Source: Euglena gracilis (lineage: Eukaryota; Euglenida; Euglenophyceae; Euglenales). From it: 64,000 nt of DNA. The notes beneath the pieces were generated by a model. That model was not told where the DNA came from and searched no databases. It saw only the letters and a list, made by a program, of their open reading frames with translations. Positions 56,040-64,000 of this stretch are shown piece after piece; position 1 is the stretch's first letter, and each line of letters starts with the position of its first letter. The stretch is from positions 89,596,482 to 89,660,481 of the forward strand of contig CP154956.1 in the NCBI GenBank assembly GCA_039621445.1, read 5' to 3'. A program made the translations under genes and the position numbers.

Positions 56040-56540
56040 ATGTGAGGTACTGTGCACCCCCCTTTGGGCCATAGCCTTTTGAATTTTTGATACGACACCC
56101 AGCCTCAAATAATGAGCTTGGAAGGCCTCAAAATTTTTCGATTGTCCCAAAATTTTTCCATTGTCCCGGTTGCTGACTTCATCCACCTGCAAACCAGCAT
56201 TTTTCCACCATAAAACCCCAGCCCATCCGGTGCTGTGGGCTTTCCAGTGGGTGGTGCCCACACCCTCCTCCTGCATGATTATTTTGGTGTGGGAAGTCGC
56301 TCTGTCTAAGGTCAAAGGCCTTTTTCCATTCAAAGACCATAACAAATTATTTTTTTTCCAACCGTTTGGGCCGTCCGCTCCACATACTCTTTCAATAAAT
56401 GCCAGCGTCTTATGAGGGGGTTGTGGGGCAGATTCAAAATCTCCCCCCACCTTGGGTACTGCCACCCTTTCCTTTGCAAAAAAATGAATTTTTTCTCTCT
56501 CACAAATCTGATTTTTCGCTGGGTTCTGGCTAGGTCAAAC
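56040..56540 (-). pseudogene. tyrosine recombinase of DIRS-like element 2, broken
   Basis: Minus-strand frames give DLARTQRKIRFVREKKF, then LLWSLNGKRPLTLDRATSH, then WKAHSTGWAG and AFQAHYLRLGV. These align by eye with element 1 (DLARTQR, LLWSLDGKKPLTSNRINS, WKAHSTRGAG, AHYLRLGA). The HxxR arginine is changed to Gly, the tyrosine is kept, and the first arginine is cut off by the insertion that starts at about 56541. A frame change lies near 56340. It cannot be active. Confidence 0.78.
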
Positions 56541-57174
56541 CATGGCCGCAGTATGCTACCAGAACCCGCAGTATGCTGAGGTCCCGGTTCCGGGCGCCAC
56601 ACATGCTGACAGTCTTTCATCCACGGTATTCGCCGCGGCTAGCAGCAGCAGGTCCGCATGCGAGGTAGCAGGTCCATCTGACGTCCAGCAGCCGGCACCC
56701 CAGCAACCAGGGCAGCACAGATCGCGACTACCTCTCGCACACCCCCCAGCGGATCCTTTTATGCAAGCCCTTTGGGATGCATACTGCGCTCAGTTGTTGG
56801 TGGTAGCCAACACCCATGTGGCTCAGTGGTGTCCCTTTGGTCAAGCCCTGATGACGGGTGTAGGCGGTGTGGGCCTCACCACTCCCACAACCCCCTGGCG
56901 GCTAGCCCCTGGCGCCTGCAGTCCCTGCCACTGGCTGGGATCCATCAATTCACCCAGGGGGCCTGGCACCCACCTGGGACTTTCCTTGGAACTTTTCATG
57001 GTAATCCCACTTCCCAATTCCCAGCGCCGGCACAAATCAAGATACTTCCCAGAACTGAACAACCAAAGTCAAACTGAACACGCTGCTTGCCACTGTAAAC
57101 ACAAACACAGACAGAATTTTGCGTAAATTCCTAATTCCTCTGCTGGAATCTTAATCTCATTCCCAGCGCCCACA

Positions 57175-57185
57175 CTCCCCTCCTT
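57175..57185 (-). promoter_or_regulatory. polypurine tract of the LTR element
   Basis: AAGGAGGGGAG on the minus strand immediately precedes the TG of the 3' LTR, the usual site for priming plus-strand DNA. Confidence 0.65.
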
Positions 57186-57544
57186 AAAAAGCTGCCCAGG
57201 ACAGCTAAACCTGCCTTCGGCAAAAAGGCGCTGGGAGTAGTTTTTTTTTTCGTTCACGAACACAATCTTGACACTTTCTTTCGGTCTGTCCGTTTCTTTT
57301 TTTTTTTCTGTGAGGCGGGGCGGGGTTCTCCTACAGCAGCAGGGGGGAGCAGCAGGCACCCGCACCTCCTTGGGCCGTTCTGGCGGGGGTTCCCCCCCAG
57401 AACAGTCCAAAGATACCCCTTGGGCCGTCATCTCTGTTTTTTTTTTTGTTTTTTCCCTGTCTCTCCTTTTTTTGCCCGTCCAGAGATGGGGGTCCAGGGG
57501 CTGGTGAAGGTCCTGGGAAGGGGGCTCGCAGGTGCAGCGGGAGG

Positions 57545-57790
57545 GGGTTACCGCGGGGAGGGCTTCGGCCACAGGCCTGGGAGGGGGACCCAGCCCACGC
57601 CGTCCAGGCGGGCTTCGGCCACAACGCCTGAGGGCTTCGGCCCAGGCATACAGGAGGGGGACCCAGCCCACACCATCCCGGCGGGCTTCGGCCACAGCTG
57701 GTGAGGGCTTCGGCCCTGGGCATGCGGGAGGGGGACCCAGCCCACACCGTCCCAGGCAGGGCTTCGGCCTCAGCCCCTCGGGGCCTCCTT
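57545..57790. repeat. GGCTTCGGCC minisatellite
   Basis: About 60 bp units with GGGGGACCCAGCCCA and GGCTTCGGCC, four copies, inside the LTR element. Probably non-coding. Confidence 0.6.
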
Positions 57791-57871
57791 CGCCTTCTGC
57801 CTGCGCTCCTTCCTTCTCCTTCCTCTTGACTTCTCCGGCGAGCCTTCGCCCTCACCATGCCCCACTGGGGC

Positions 57872-58639
57872 CTAATGCCCAATTCCGTCATCTCCAGAAT
57901 GTCCATCTCGACCATCTCCATGTCTGGAATGTCCATCTCGCCCATCTCCATGTCTGGAATGTCCATCTCGACCATCTTGACTCATCTCGATTCGGGCATC
58001 ACCACCTCTGACATGACCATCTCTGGCATGCACTTGCCTGACATCTCCTTCCACAGCATTCACATCTCTGGCATTTCCATCCTTGGCATTCCCGTCTGCG
58101 GCATTTCCATCCTTGGCATGCACATCTCTGACATCTCCTTCCTCGGCATTCACATCTCTGGCATTCCCATCCTTGGCATTCGCATCTCTGGCATTTCCAT
58201 CCTTGGCATTCCCGTCTCTGACATCTCCTTCCACAGCATTCACCAGCCTGGCATCAGAGGCCACCCTGCCATGGGCCCTGAGCCTGCCAGCAGCAGCTGC
58301 TGCTGCACGGCTGGCACACCACGAACAGCCACACTCCGCATCAGAACTTGAATAATACACCATCAGGTTGATGTTCACTCCTTCAGTCCACACCTTCTTG
58401 ATGATCTCCTGCAGGCACATGCCATGCCTGATCCCGGCATGGCGGACAGCCGCCACGTGGCTGGTAGGCATGTTGTTTGACTGGCAGTGTTCAGTTTGTG
58501 TAGGGGGTGTGGGCCTCACCACTCCCACAACCACCTGGCGGCTGGCCCCTGGCGCCTGCAGTCCCTGCCACTGGCTGGGATCCATCAATTCACCCAGGGG
58601 GCCTGGCACCCACCTGGGACTTTCCTTGGAACTTTTCAT
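57872..58639 (-). CDS. LTR-element ORF, repetitive hydrophilic protein
   Basis: 255-codon frame starting inside the 5' LTR. Residues 1-110 are non-repetitive (QEIIKKVWTEGVNINLMVYY, then a CGCSWC cluster), followed by an alanine run and about 130 residues of DGNARD/VNAEEGDVRD and DGRDGHSRHG repeats, coded by an 18-36 bp minisatellite (57890-58250). The repeat part could be a by-product of the DNA repeat. The N-terminal part may be a gag remnant. No enzyme motif. Starting within the LTR is unusual, and the true start is unknown. Confidence 0.35.
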   Translation of the reverse strand: MKSSKESPRWVPGPLGELMDPSQWQGLQAPGASRQVVVGVVRPTPPTQTEHCQSNNMPTSHVAAVRHAGIRHGMCLQEIIKKVWTEGVNINLMVYYSSSDAECGCSWCASRAAAAAAGRLRAHGRVASDARLVNAVEGDVRDGNAKDGNARDANAKDGNARDVNAEEGDVRDVHAKDGNAADGNAKDGNARDVNAVEGDVRQVHARDGHVRGGDARIEMSQDGRDGHSRHGDGRDGHSRHGDGRDGHSGDDGIGH

Positions 58640-59462
58640 TGTACTTCATCCCACTTCCCAATTCCCAGCGCTGGCACAAATCACAATACTTCCCAGAACT
58701 GAACAACCAAAGTCAAACTGAACATGCTGCTTGCCACTGTAAACACAAACACAGACAGAATTTTGCGTAATTCCTAATTCCCCTGCTGTAATCTTAATCT
58801 CATTCCCAGCGCCCACACGGGGAGACGGTATTTCTTGTCGGCATCACATTCAGGATTCGAGCCTGGCGAGACTGTGATGGAACTGGGTGAGTATGTGCCG
58901 CCCATGCTGGCGCCGGTGGGATCACACACCGTGCACATGCGTGACCACACTCCGCCACCGATAGGTGAGGCTGTGCCCGCCCCGCCTGGGAAGACCAGAA
59001 TCTTTGCTCGCCAGCCCTCGCCGCCGCGAATGCCGCCGTACTAGCCGCCAGCGGAGCATTTCGCCTCACAGTATGCGACGTGTGCGGATTCCCCGCACGG
59101 CGCATGCGTGCTCCCAGCCGGACAGACCCCCGTGACCCCTGAGGCATAAGTGCAGCAGATGTACGCGCACTAGAAACATGTGCCAATGGCCCCGCCTGCC
59201 GCTGGCATTACGCCAGCACGACAGGAGCCCATGGTGGTGGAGGATGATCCTCCCCGTCATGAGGGTACGGGACCTCTCAGTGCACCTCCTACTCAGACCG
59301 GGAATATCCTGCGTCGGGAGGGTGCCCCCCTCCGTACAGCACCTACAGGACTCGGGCAGGATGAACCTGCTCGACACGTCCTGCAGGAACCGTTATTCAC
59401 GTCTGAAGAGCAGCGGATGGGGTATTAGGCCTCCTACGCTTCCCTTCAGGGCCGTGGATATA

Positions 59463-60082
59463 CCCCCACCCCATTTAGACCGACCCGTCGGTTTAGGACT
59501 TTTGGGTTGGCGGAAATCCTGGAGGAGGTCGGTTTAGACGGGGGGTCGGTTTCAGAGGGAGCACACGGCTGGCCGACTGCGTGACGGAAGCGGGTTGATA
59601 TTAGCAAAGCAATTTCAATTGGCAAATGCCGAATTTTGTCGGCCAATTCCTGTCTTTGAGTGACAAATGCCTAATTTGGGATGCAAATGCTTAATTTTTG
59701 GGGGCAAATGCTGAATTTTGGGTGGCAAACTTCCTAATTTTGGGTGCAATCTTCAAATTTTTGATGCAAATGCCTAATTTTGTAATTTTTGGGTTCCAAC
59801 ACCAAATTTTCGGAAGAAAATGCCCCATTTGAAGTGTAAACTCCAATATTTGGAAGCAAATGCCTAATTTTGGGTGTAAATCCTAATTTTGGGTCATCAA
59901 TACTAATTTCAATGAGCATGGATGCTCTTTCCGTTGGCGGCTTCCATTATGTTGTGCATGTTTGTCATCCAATTTGCCATGGGTCGGTTTATTTCTTTTT
60001 TTTTGGTTGAAATTATGCAATGGGGCGGTTTGGAAGGGTAGATCGGTTTAGAAGGGGGGTCGGTTTAAATGGGGGGGGGGTT
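59463..60082. mobile_element. TA-flanked MITE, CCCCATTTA-GACCGACCC ends
   Basis: TA at 59461-59462 and 60083-60084. Ends CCCCCACCCCATTTAGACCG and the inverse CGGTTTAAAT plus G run plus TT. Interior is AAATGCCTAATTTTGGG repeats like those at 23080-23260. Removing it with one TA joins GRGY to TPYHPYQPQLRV in a single frame. Confidence 0.8.
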
Positions 60083-60949
60083 TACCCCATACCATCCGTA
60101 CCAACCGCAGCTGCGGGTGGCGACCCCGGTATTACCCGGTGAGCCCCCGGCAGGAGCGACAGTATTACCTGCCACCCTGAAGCGCGACCGGGCTACGGAG
60201 AACCTTACCCCACAGCCCAGGCGACCCAGCCCAAAGGACGCGGAAGGCGGCGCTGCAATACAGGTGGAAACAAGCCAGGATACCCGGCTGGACAACCACC
60301 AGCAGAGGCACAGGCGGCGATGAGTCATCCTGCCACCAATTCCTCCGGTATGGAAGGAGTCGCGACCCCCTGCACCGAGACCAATCCCACGCCAGGATCC
60401 TAGCCAACGCCCAGCCACGCCATCACCGCGACGTGCAGCGGAACGGCCAGGTACCTCCCCAGAAATGGAATGGGAAGGAACCGAACCGACCCCTGCTGCA
60501 CCGAGAACTCAACCCTCTGCTATTCGCCAGACGGGAAAGGAGATGGGCAAGGCTGAGGGCAAAGACAAAGGAGAAGGCAAAGGCGTGGCCGGCTAGGGTA
60601 GGGCTGAGGGTAAGGGTGAGGGTAAGGGGAAGTGAAAAGTAAGGGAGGAGGAAGAGGAACAATCAGCAGAAGCCCCCTCGGACTATGAGCAAATTCTCAA
60701 GTTCAAGGAGGAGCTGGAGCATGAGGGCTGGAGGGTGCAACATGGATATCATGTTGCATGGAACCGCCCAGTCACCCCTCCATAAGCAGTCATCGAGGTG
60801 GTATTAAACCACACCGGGGACAGATTCAGACAATTCCATTAAGAAATTGTTCTGTACGCCTTCGAAGGTGAAGGTGACAGAGCCTTACTGGGTGTCCAGC
60901 CGGGTTTCTAGGAGCTCTGGAATTGCACTGAGACTAAGTAGCTTCTGAC

Positions 60950-61640
60950 TTGACCCACAATCGAACTGAGCTTTCTGCAGCTCATTTTTTGTGCCGTGAG
61001 CACTTTGCCTAGCTCCTTTCTGAGGGATGTAGTTTTCCTGAGGAGTTTCCAGTTGGCCTTTTTTTAAAATTGATCCACTGGCCCAAATGATTTATTTCCT
61101 GTGTGGGTTGCAGACAGGATTTGGGGAGGTTTAAGCTGAAACCTGCCAGTAAAAGGTCCTTTTTTTTTTTCCAAGTGTCGGGCTGCTGTCTTTTTGCTGG
61201 GGGCTAACAGCAAAATGTCGTCCAGGTAGATGAAAACTACCTTTCCCTCCTTTCTCCATTTCCTTTCCCAGACTCTCATAAGAGTCATAAATTTTGTGGC
61301 AGGCTGCTGATGCCAAATCATGCAGCTTGAAACTACCAAGTTCCCCCCCCCCCACTTGCATGCAAACATGTTTTTCCAGGCTTCTGTGCAGCTTTAGGTG
61401 AAAATATGCATCTTTCCGATCGATTTTTCAACAAAACCAACCCTTTCTTAAATATAGGAAGATGTTTCCCATGTGTTCCAGTCTGAACTTCTGGGGAGTG
61501 AAGAGGATATTTAACTGTCGACAACCTGATATTAATCTTTTTAGACAATCTTTCTTTTGTTTCTCCCCTTATTTTTGGTAATGATGAAGTAAGGGACAAA
61601 ATGTTTTGCCTCCTCTGGGGGGATTTGCCTGGTTGCTCCT
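60950..61640 (-). pseudogene. reverse transcriptase of DIRS-like element 2, broken
   Basis: Minus-strand pieces in several frames: KHLPIFKKGLVLL and an acidic-to-FSPKAA region matching motif A of element 1, then VFIYLDDILLLAPSKKTAARH (YLDD intact), then LRKELGKVLTAQKMSCRKLS and SSIVGQVRSYL, near-identical in pattern to IRKELGKVVLAQKLSCRKIS of element 1. Homology stops just after RSYL where the + strand insertion begins. At least three frameshifts. Not functional. Confidence 0.75.
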
Positions 61641-61689
61641 GCACATTCGTATTCTCTCAGGATTTTCTGGCAAGTCATGATTTCCTGGG

Positions 61690-62058
61690 GGGGGTTTGAA
61701 GGGAACTTTTAAGGACATCTAAGGGGGGAGGGGAAGATCTGCCATAACCCCCTCCCTTATCAGGTTTAAAACATCTCTGCTGGCTCCTGCTTTGACCCAA
61801 TGGGGAATGCTGGCCTGCAGGGTCTTGTAAGGGGGCACCCCTGGGTGTAATGTGTGTGGGGATTCCACAGGCCCCATCACTGGGATCCTTCCCCCTGGCT
61901 GCCCCATCACTGGGGTCACCTCGGGCTGCCCCATCAATGGGGCTACAGCTGGCCCTGCCATAGGGATTCTCAAAGACAGGATTTCTCCCTACTTTTTAAT
62001 GATGGGGGAAGGTCTGTGTCTGCAGTGGGGAGGTGTAAGGCTGTGGGGTCTGGGGTGA
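61690..62058. other. linker between gag and RT of element 2
   Basis: Contains repeats of CCCCATCACTGGGGTC (61870-61960), which on the minus strand give MGQP/PVMG peptide repeats. Corresponds in position to the region before RT in element 1. Confidence 0.35.
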
Positions 62059-62805
62059 TTATATTCTGGGGGGGGGGGCTGTCTGAGCCAATCTTGGGCC
62101 TCCCCCCCCAAGGGCTGATGTGGTGTGGATGGTTCTTGAATGTGGTGGCCTCCATTGGCCTTCATATCCATCTGTCCTCCATTTGGCCTTCAGGCCTGCC
62201 TGGCCTCCATTGGCTTTCTCTCCAGATCTTCTCTTGTGCCTTCTCTGTCCCTCTTGATTCCCCAGATAAGCCACCTTGGCATGATTTTCTTGAGGGTCTT
62301 GATGCCAGCTGTCGTGGCATCTGCTTGCTGCCCCTGGGGGGTTTATTTTTGAGGGTGCTGGGGGAAAGTTGAACATACCTTTCCCCAATGGGATCTTTCC
62401 AGGCTGGGATACTGGCTGGAATAGCCTTGCCCCTGGGCCTTCTGCCCTCTGGGATGATGGCTGCAATAGCTTTGATTCTGGGCCCCAGGTCCTGTTGAAT
62501 GATGGCTGCCATAGCCTTGATGTTGACTTGAATCCATTGGACTTCTGATAGTTTTTGAAAGGCTGCCATAGCCATTGCTTTGTCCCTGGAAAGGGAGGAA
62601 CAGAGAAAAAGGGGGGGTTGGTGATGGTACACCCCTTCTGTCTTCTTGTCCTCCTGACCACAGGTGTCCATGGTCCGTCGCCGTTACAATACTGAATGGG
62701 TGATTTTGAAAGCTTTGATGCAGTGGGGGGTGGGGGTTGCGACGGCCACGGACTGAGGTGTTGCTGCCGCCGCTCCATGTTCTGCAGCTGCTGCTGTGTC
62801 TCCAC
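62059..62805 (-). pseudogene. gag-like region of DIRS-like element 2
   Basis: The minus-strand frame starts METQQQLQNMERRQQHLSPW and continues Pro/Ser/Lys-rich. Overlapping frames contain HQGYGSHHSTG and GQGYSSQYPS, which recall the KGYGSQF repeats in element 1, so frameshifts are likely. Position between the terminal repeat and RT fits gag. No conserved domain is recognised. Confidence 0.45.
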
Positions 62806-63094
62806 GTTCCCCAGCTTCAGCTTCAGCTGCTCTCTTGGAAGTTATTTGAAGTTCTTCATTGCAGTCTCAATTTCTTGAAAGTTCATTCTTCATGGAAGTC
62901 CAGCAGTTGACTTTTGTCTTCGTACTTGCAATGCTTCTGGGAATAATTCCAGTTGAACTCGAAGAGTTGAAGAGTTGAATTCTTTCTGCTTGAAGTCGAA
63001 GTTTCCGAGAAAAGTTTGGTCCACCAGTTGATGATAGTGATAGTCTTTCTGAGTGCAATGCTCCTCGTAAATAATTTTGTTGAGTCTGGGGGGG

Positions 63095-63290
63095 CTCCTC
63101 ACCCTTTCTGCTCCAACCTGGCTCCTTCAGGGCCTCCCACGACGGAGTAGGGCCGCCTTGTTGGAATCCCCCCCGCCTCGTCTTTTGGGAAGTCTGGGCC
63201 TCACCCTTTCTGATCCAACCTGACTTCTGCAGGGTTTCCCACCTTGGAATAGGGGCTCCTTATTGGAACATCCAAACTTCCGCTCCACTT
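63095..63290. repeat. two tandem copies of a roughly 90 bp unit
   Basis: CACCCTTTCTGCTCCAACCT and CACCCTTTCTGATCCAACCT begin two diverged units. They lie between gag and the terminal repeat of DIRS-like element 2. Confidence 0.45.
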
Positions 63291-63539
63291 TTGCCAACCC
63301 AGCCAGCCACAGCATCAAATCAGTCCAGGATCACACAAACCAATGGAGATAGTATCATGGCGATTGCCGTTTCCTGATGGTCCAAAAATCGGAGTGGAAT
63401 TGGTTTGGCCACAGAGGGTAATGCCTAATTTGGCAGTATTTTAGCTTGTGGGGGACTGTGGAGGCTGCTGCCCCCCAAAATTTTTCAGTTAAGCCCGTAA
63501 CGGTGAAATTCTTTCTCCTTGGGGTCGCAGGGCATAATT

Positions 63540-63810
63540 AGGAATTAGCCAACTCCCGCCGCAAAAAGCAGCACAAGGCCCGCACAAACACACCAGAGCA
63601 GAACAGCCGGCAAGGACACCAGGACCTCACCACCCGCAGCGCGGAGCCCGAATGGTTGATTAGGAGTCAGCGAACTCCGGCGAAGAAAGGCGCTGTGGTG
63701 AGACGCCTAACCAAGCACAACGAACAACCACACAACACCGCCGGCGAGCAAGGCATGGCCTCACAATGGCAAAGTGCGGAGCCCGAAGTGTCCACCCACT
63801 TTAGGGAAGT
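63540..63810 (-). repeat. terminal repeat of DIRS-like element 2
   Basis: Two tandem units containing AGCCAACTCC/GCGAACTCCGG and GCCGGC, with GCACAAACACACCAGA between them. This is the reverse complement pattern of the left repeat of element 1 (50965-51200). GCGGAGCCCGAA(T/G)G recurs three times. The remaining bases to the window end show no gene. Confidence 0.65.
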
Positions 63811-64000
63811 GCGGAGCCGAGGTTTATTTACAGCCTGGCTTCCAGAAAAAAAACCAGATAAAATAAATGCCTGAATCGGGGGAACATTTTTGGATTTTTT
63901 TGGGGGGGTGTCGATCTGAAGTTTGTTTTAATCCAACCTTGCTTATGAACTTTTTTTGAGAAAAAGATAAAAACCAGGGGTTTGAATTGGAAAATAAAAC

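Larger units (their letters stand above)
56859..58817 (-). mobile_element. small LTR retrotransposon, non-autonomous
   Basis: Two direct repeats of about 316 bp (56859-57174) and 319 bp (58499-58817), beginning TG and ending CA, are flanked by a 4 bp duplication CGGG (56855-56858 and 58818-58821). A purine tract AAGGAGGGGAG on the minus strand abuts the lower-coordinate LTR (57175-57185), which makes that LTR the 3' one. The internal 1.3 kb has no RT, protease or integrase. It therefore resembles TRIM or LARD elements that move with helper proteins. The LTRs are highly similar, so insertion is young relative to its host ORF. Confidence 0.85.
56542..60941 (+). pseudogene. long Pro/Gln-rich gag-like ORF, twice interrupted, stop-riddled
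   Basis: From ATG 56542 the + frame runs 317 bases to an LTR-element insertion (56859-58817). It resumes in frame after one CGGG, runs to a TA-flanked MITE (59463-60082), and resumes in frame again to about 60940. Without the insertions this is one frame of roughly 600 codons. The N-terminal part has PADPFMQALWDAYCAQLL, the middle is Pro/Gln-rich, then a KGEGKGKG-like basic run, REEEEEQSAEAPSDYEQILK, and a more compact end (EGWRVQHGYHVAWNRP, AVIEVVLNHTGDRFRQFH, EIVLYAFEGEGDRALLGVQP). Eleven stops lie in frame at 59042, 59147, 59171, 59426, 60321, 60594, 60633, 60783, 60840, 60909 and 60939. I do not recognise the family; a retroelement gag is the best guess. Confidence 0.6.
55800..63810 (-). 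mobile_element. DIRS-like retrotransposon 2, degraded, opposite strand
   Basis: Minus-strand order from right to left: terminal repeat (63540-63800), gag-like region (62800-62060), RT (about 61640-60950), a 4.4 kb + strand insertion (about 56541-60940), then tyrosine recombinase (56540-56040). Same architecture as element 1 but with more stops and frameshifts. Confidence 0.72.

Noticed and set aside
57331-57975. 214-codon minus ORF with MEMDIPDMEM-type repeats
   Set aside because: It is another frame of the minisatellites in the LTR element, without independent support.
59042-60941. Ciliate-like code with TAA/TAG read as Gln
   Set aside because: Two TGA also interrupt the frame, and the 902-codon retroelement frame nearby uses none of the three as sense. 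C-to-T decay explains all stops more simply.
1-64000. tRNA or rRNA genes
   Set aside because: No cloverleaf with a TTCGANTC arm plus matching A box, and no recognisable rRNA core, was seen by eye. A covariance-model search would be needed to be certain.

Overview
This window is eukaryotic nuclear DNA made mostly of repeats and transposable elements. It has no operons, ribosome binding sites or dense bacterial coding. Three things support this call: GT-AG introns as short as 46-49 nt that keep frames open, interstitial TTAGGG/CCCTAA arrays, and fossils of several eukaryote-specific transposon classes (Ty3/gypsy, DIRS-like tyrosine-recombinase elements, an LTR element, hAT, TTAA-flanked and TA-flanked elements). 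Long C/G homopolymers are everywhere, many of them forming the ends of small transposons. A repeat-rich protist or alga would fit, but I cannot name the organism.

Layout. 0.35-0.9 kb: a Ty3/gypsy reverse transcriptase fossil split by a TA-flanked MITE. 1.3-13.9 kb: a repeat mosaic with one block in three direct copies and one inverted piece, carrying TA-flanked MITEs and a TTAA-flanked element, several with the empty site present elsewhere in the window. 13.9-14.3 kb: a truncated hAT transposase gene. 15-31.9 kb: dispersed palindromic repeats (CGCCGGTTC type), a module repeated three times, three GGTACTTG-ended MITEs, and a 1.83 kb hAT-like element with a decayed transposase and nested insertions. 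30-50.2 kb: scattered coding-like exons among microsatellites and MITEs, perhaps one long + strand gene. This stretch includes a roughly 600 bp CATA/TATG foldback and a telomere-like array bounded by inverted repeats. 50.95-63.8 kb: two DIRS-like retrotransposons tail to tail. The left one keeps a 902-codon RT/RNase H frame and a recombinase spread over three frames. The right one is degraded and carries a 4.4 kb + strand insertion, itself hit by an LTR element and a TA-flanked MITE.

Few genes here look functional. The layers of nested insertions give a readable order of events, and in four cases an insertion can be checked because removing it restores an open frame or matches an empty site. 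Exon calls in the 33-50 kb region are tentative. Homopolymer lengths, and therefore some frameshifts, may include sequencing error.
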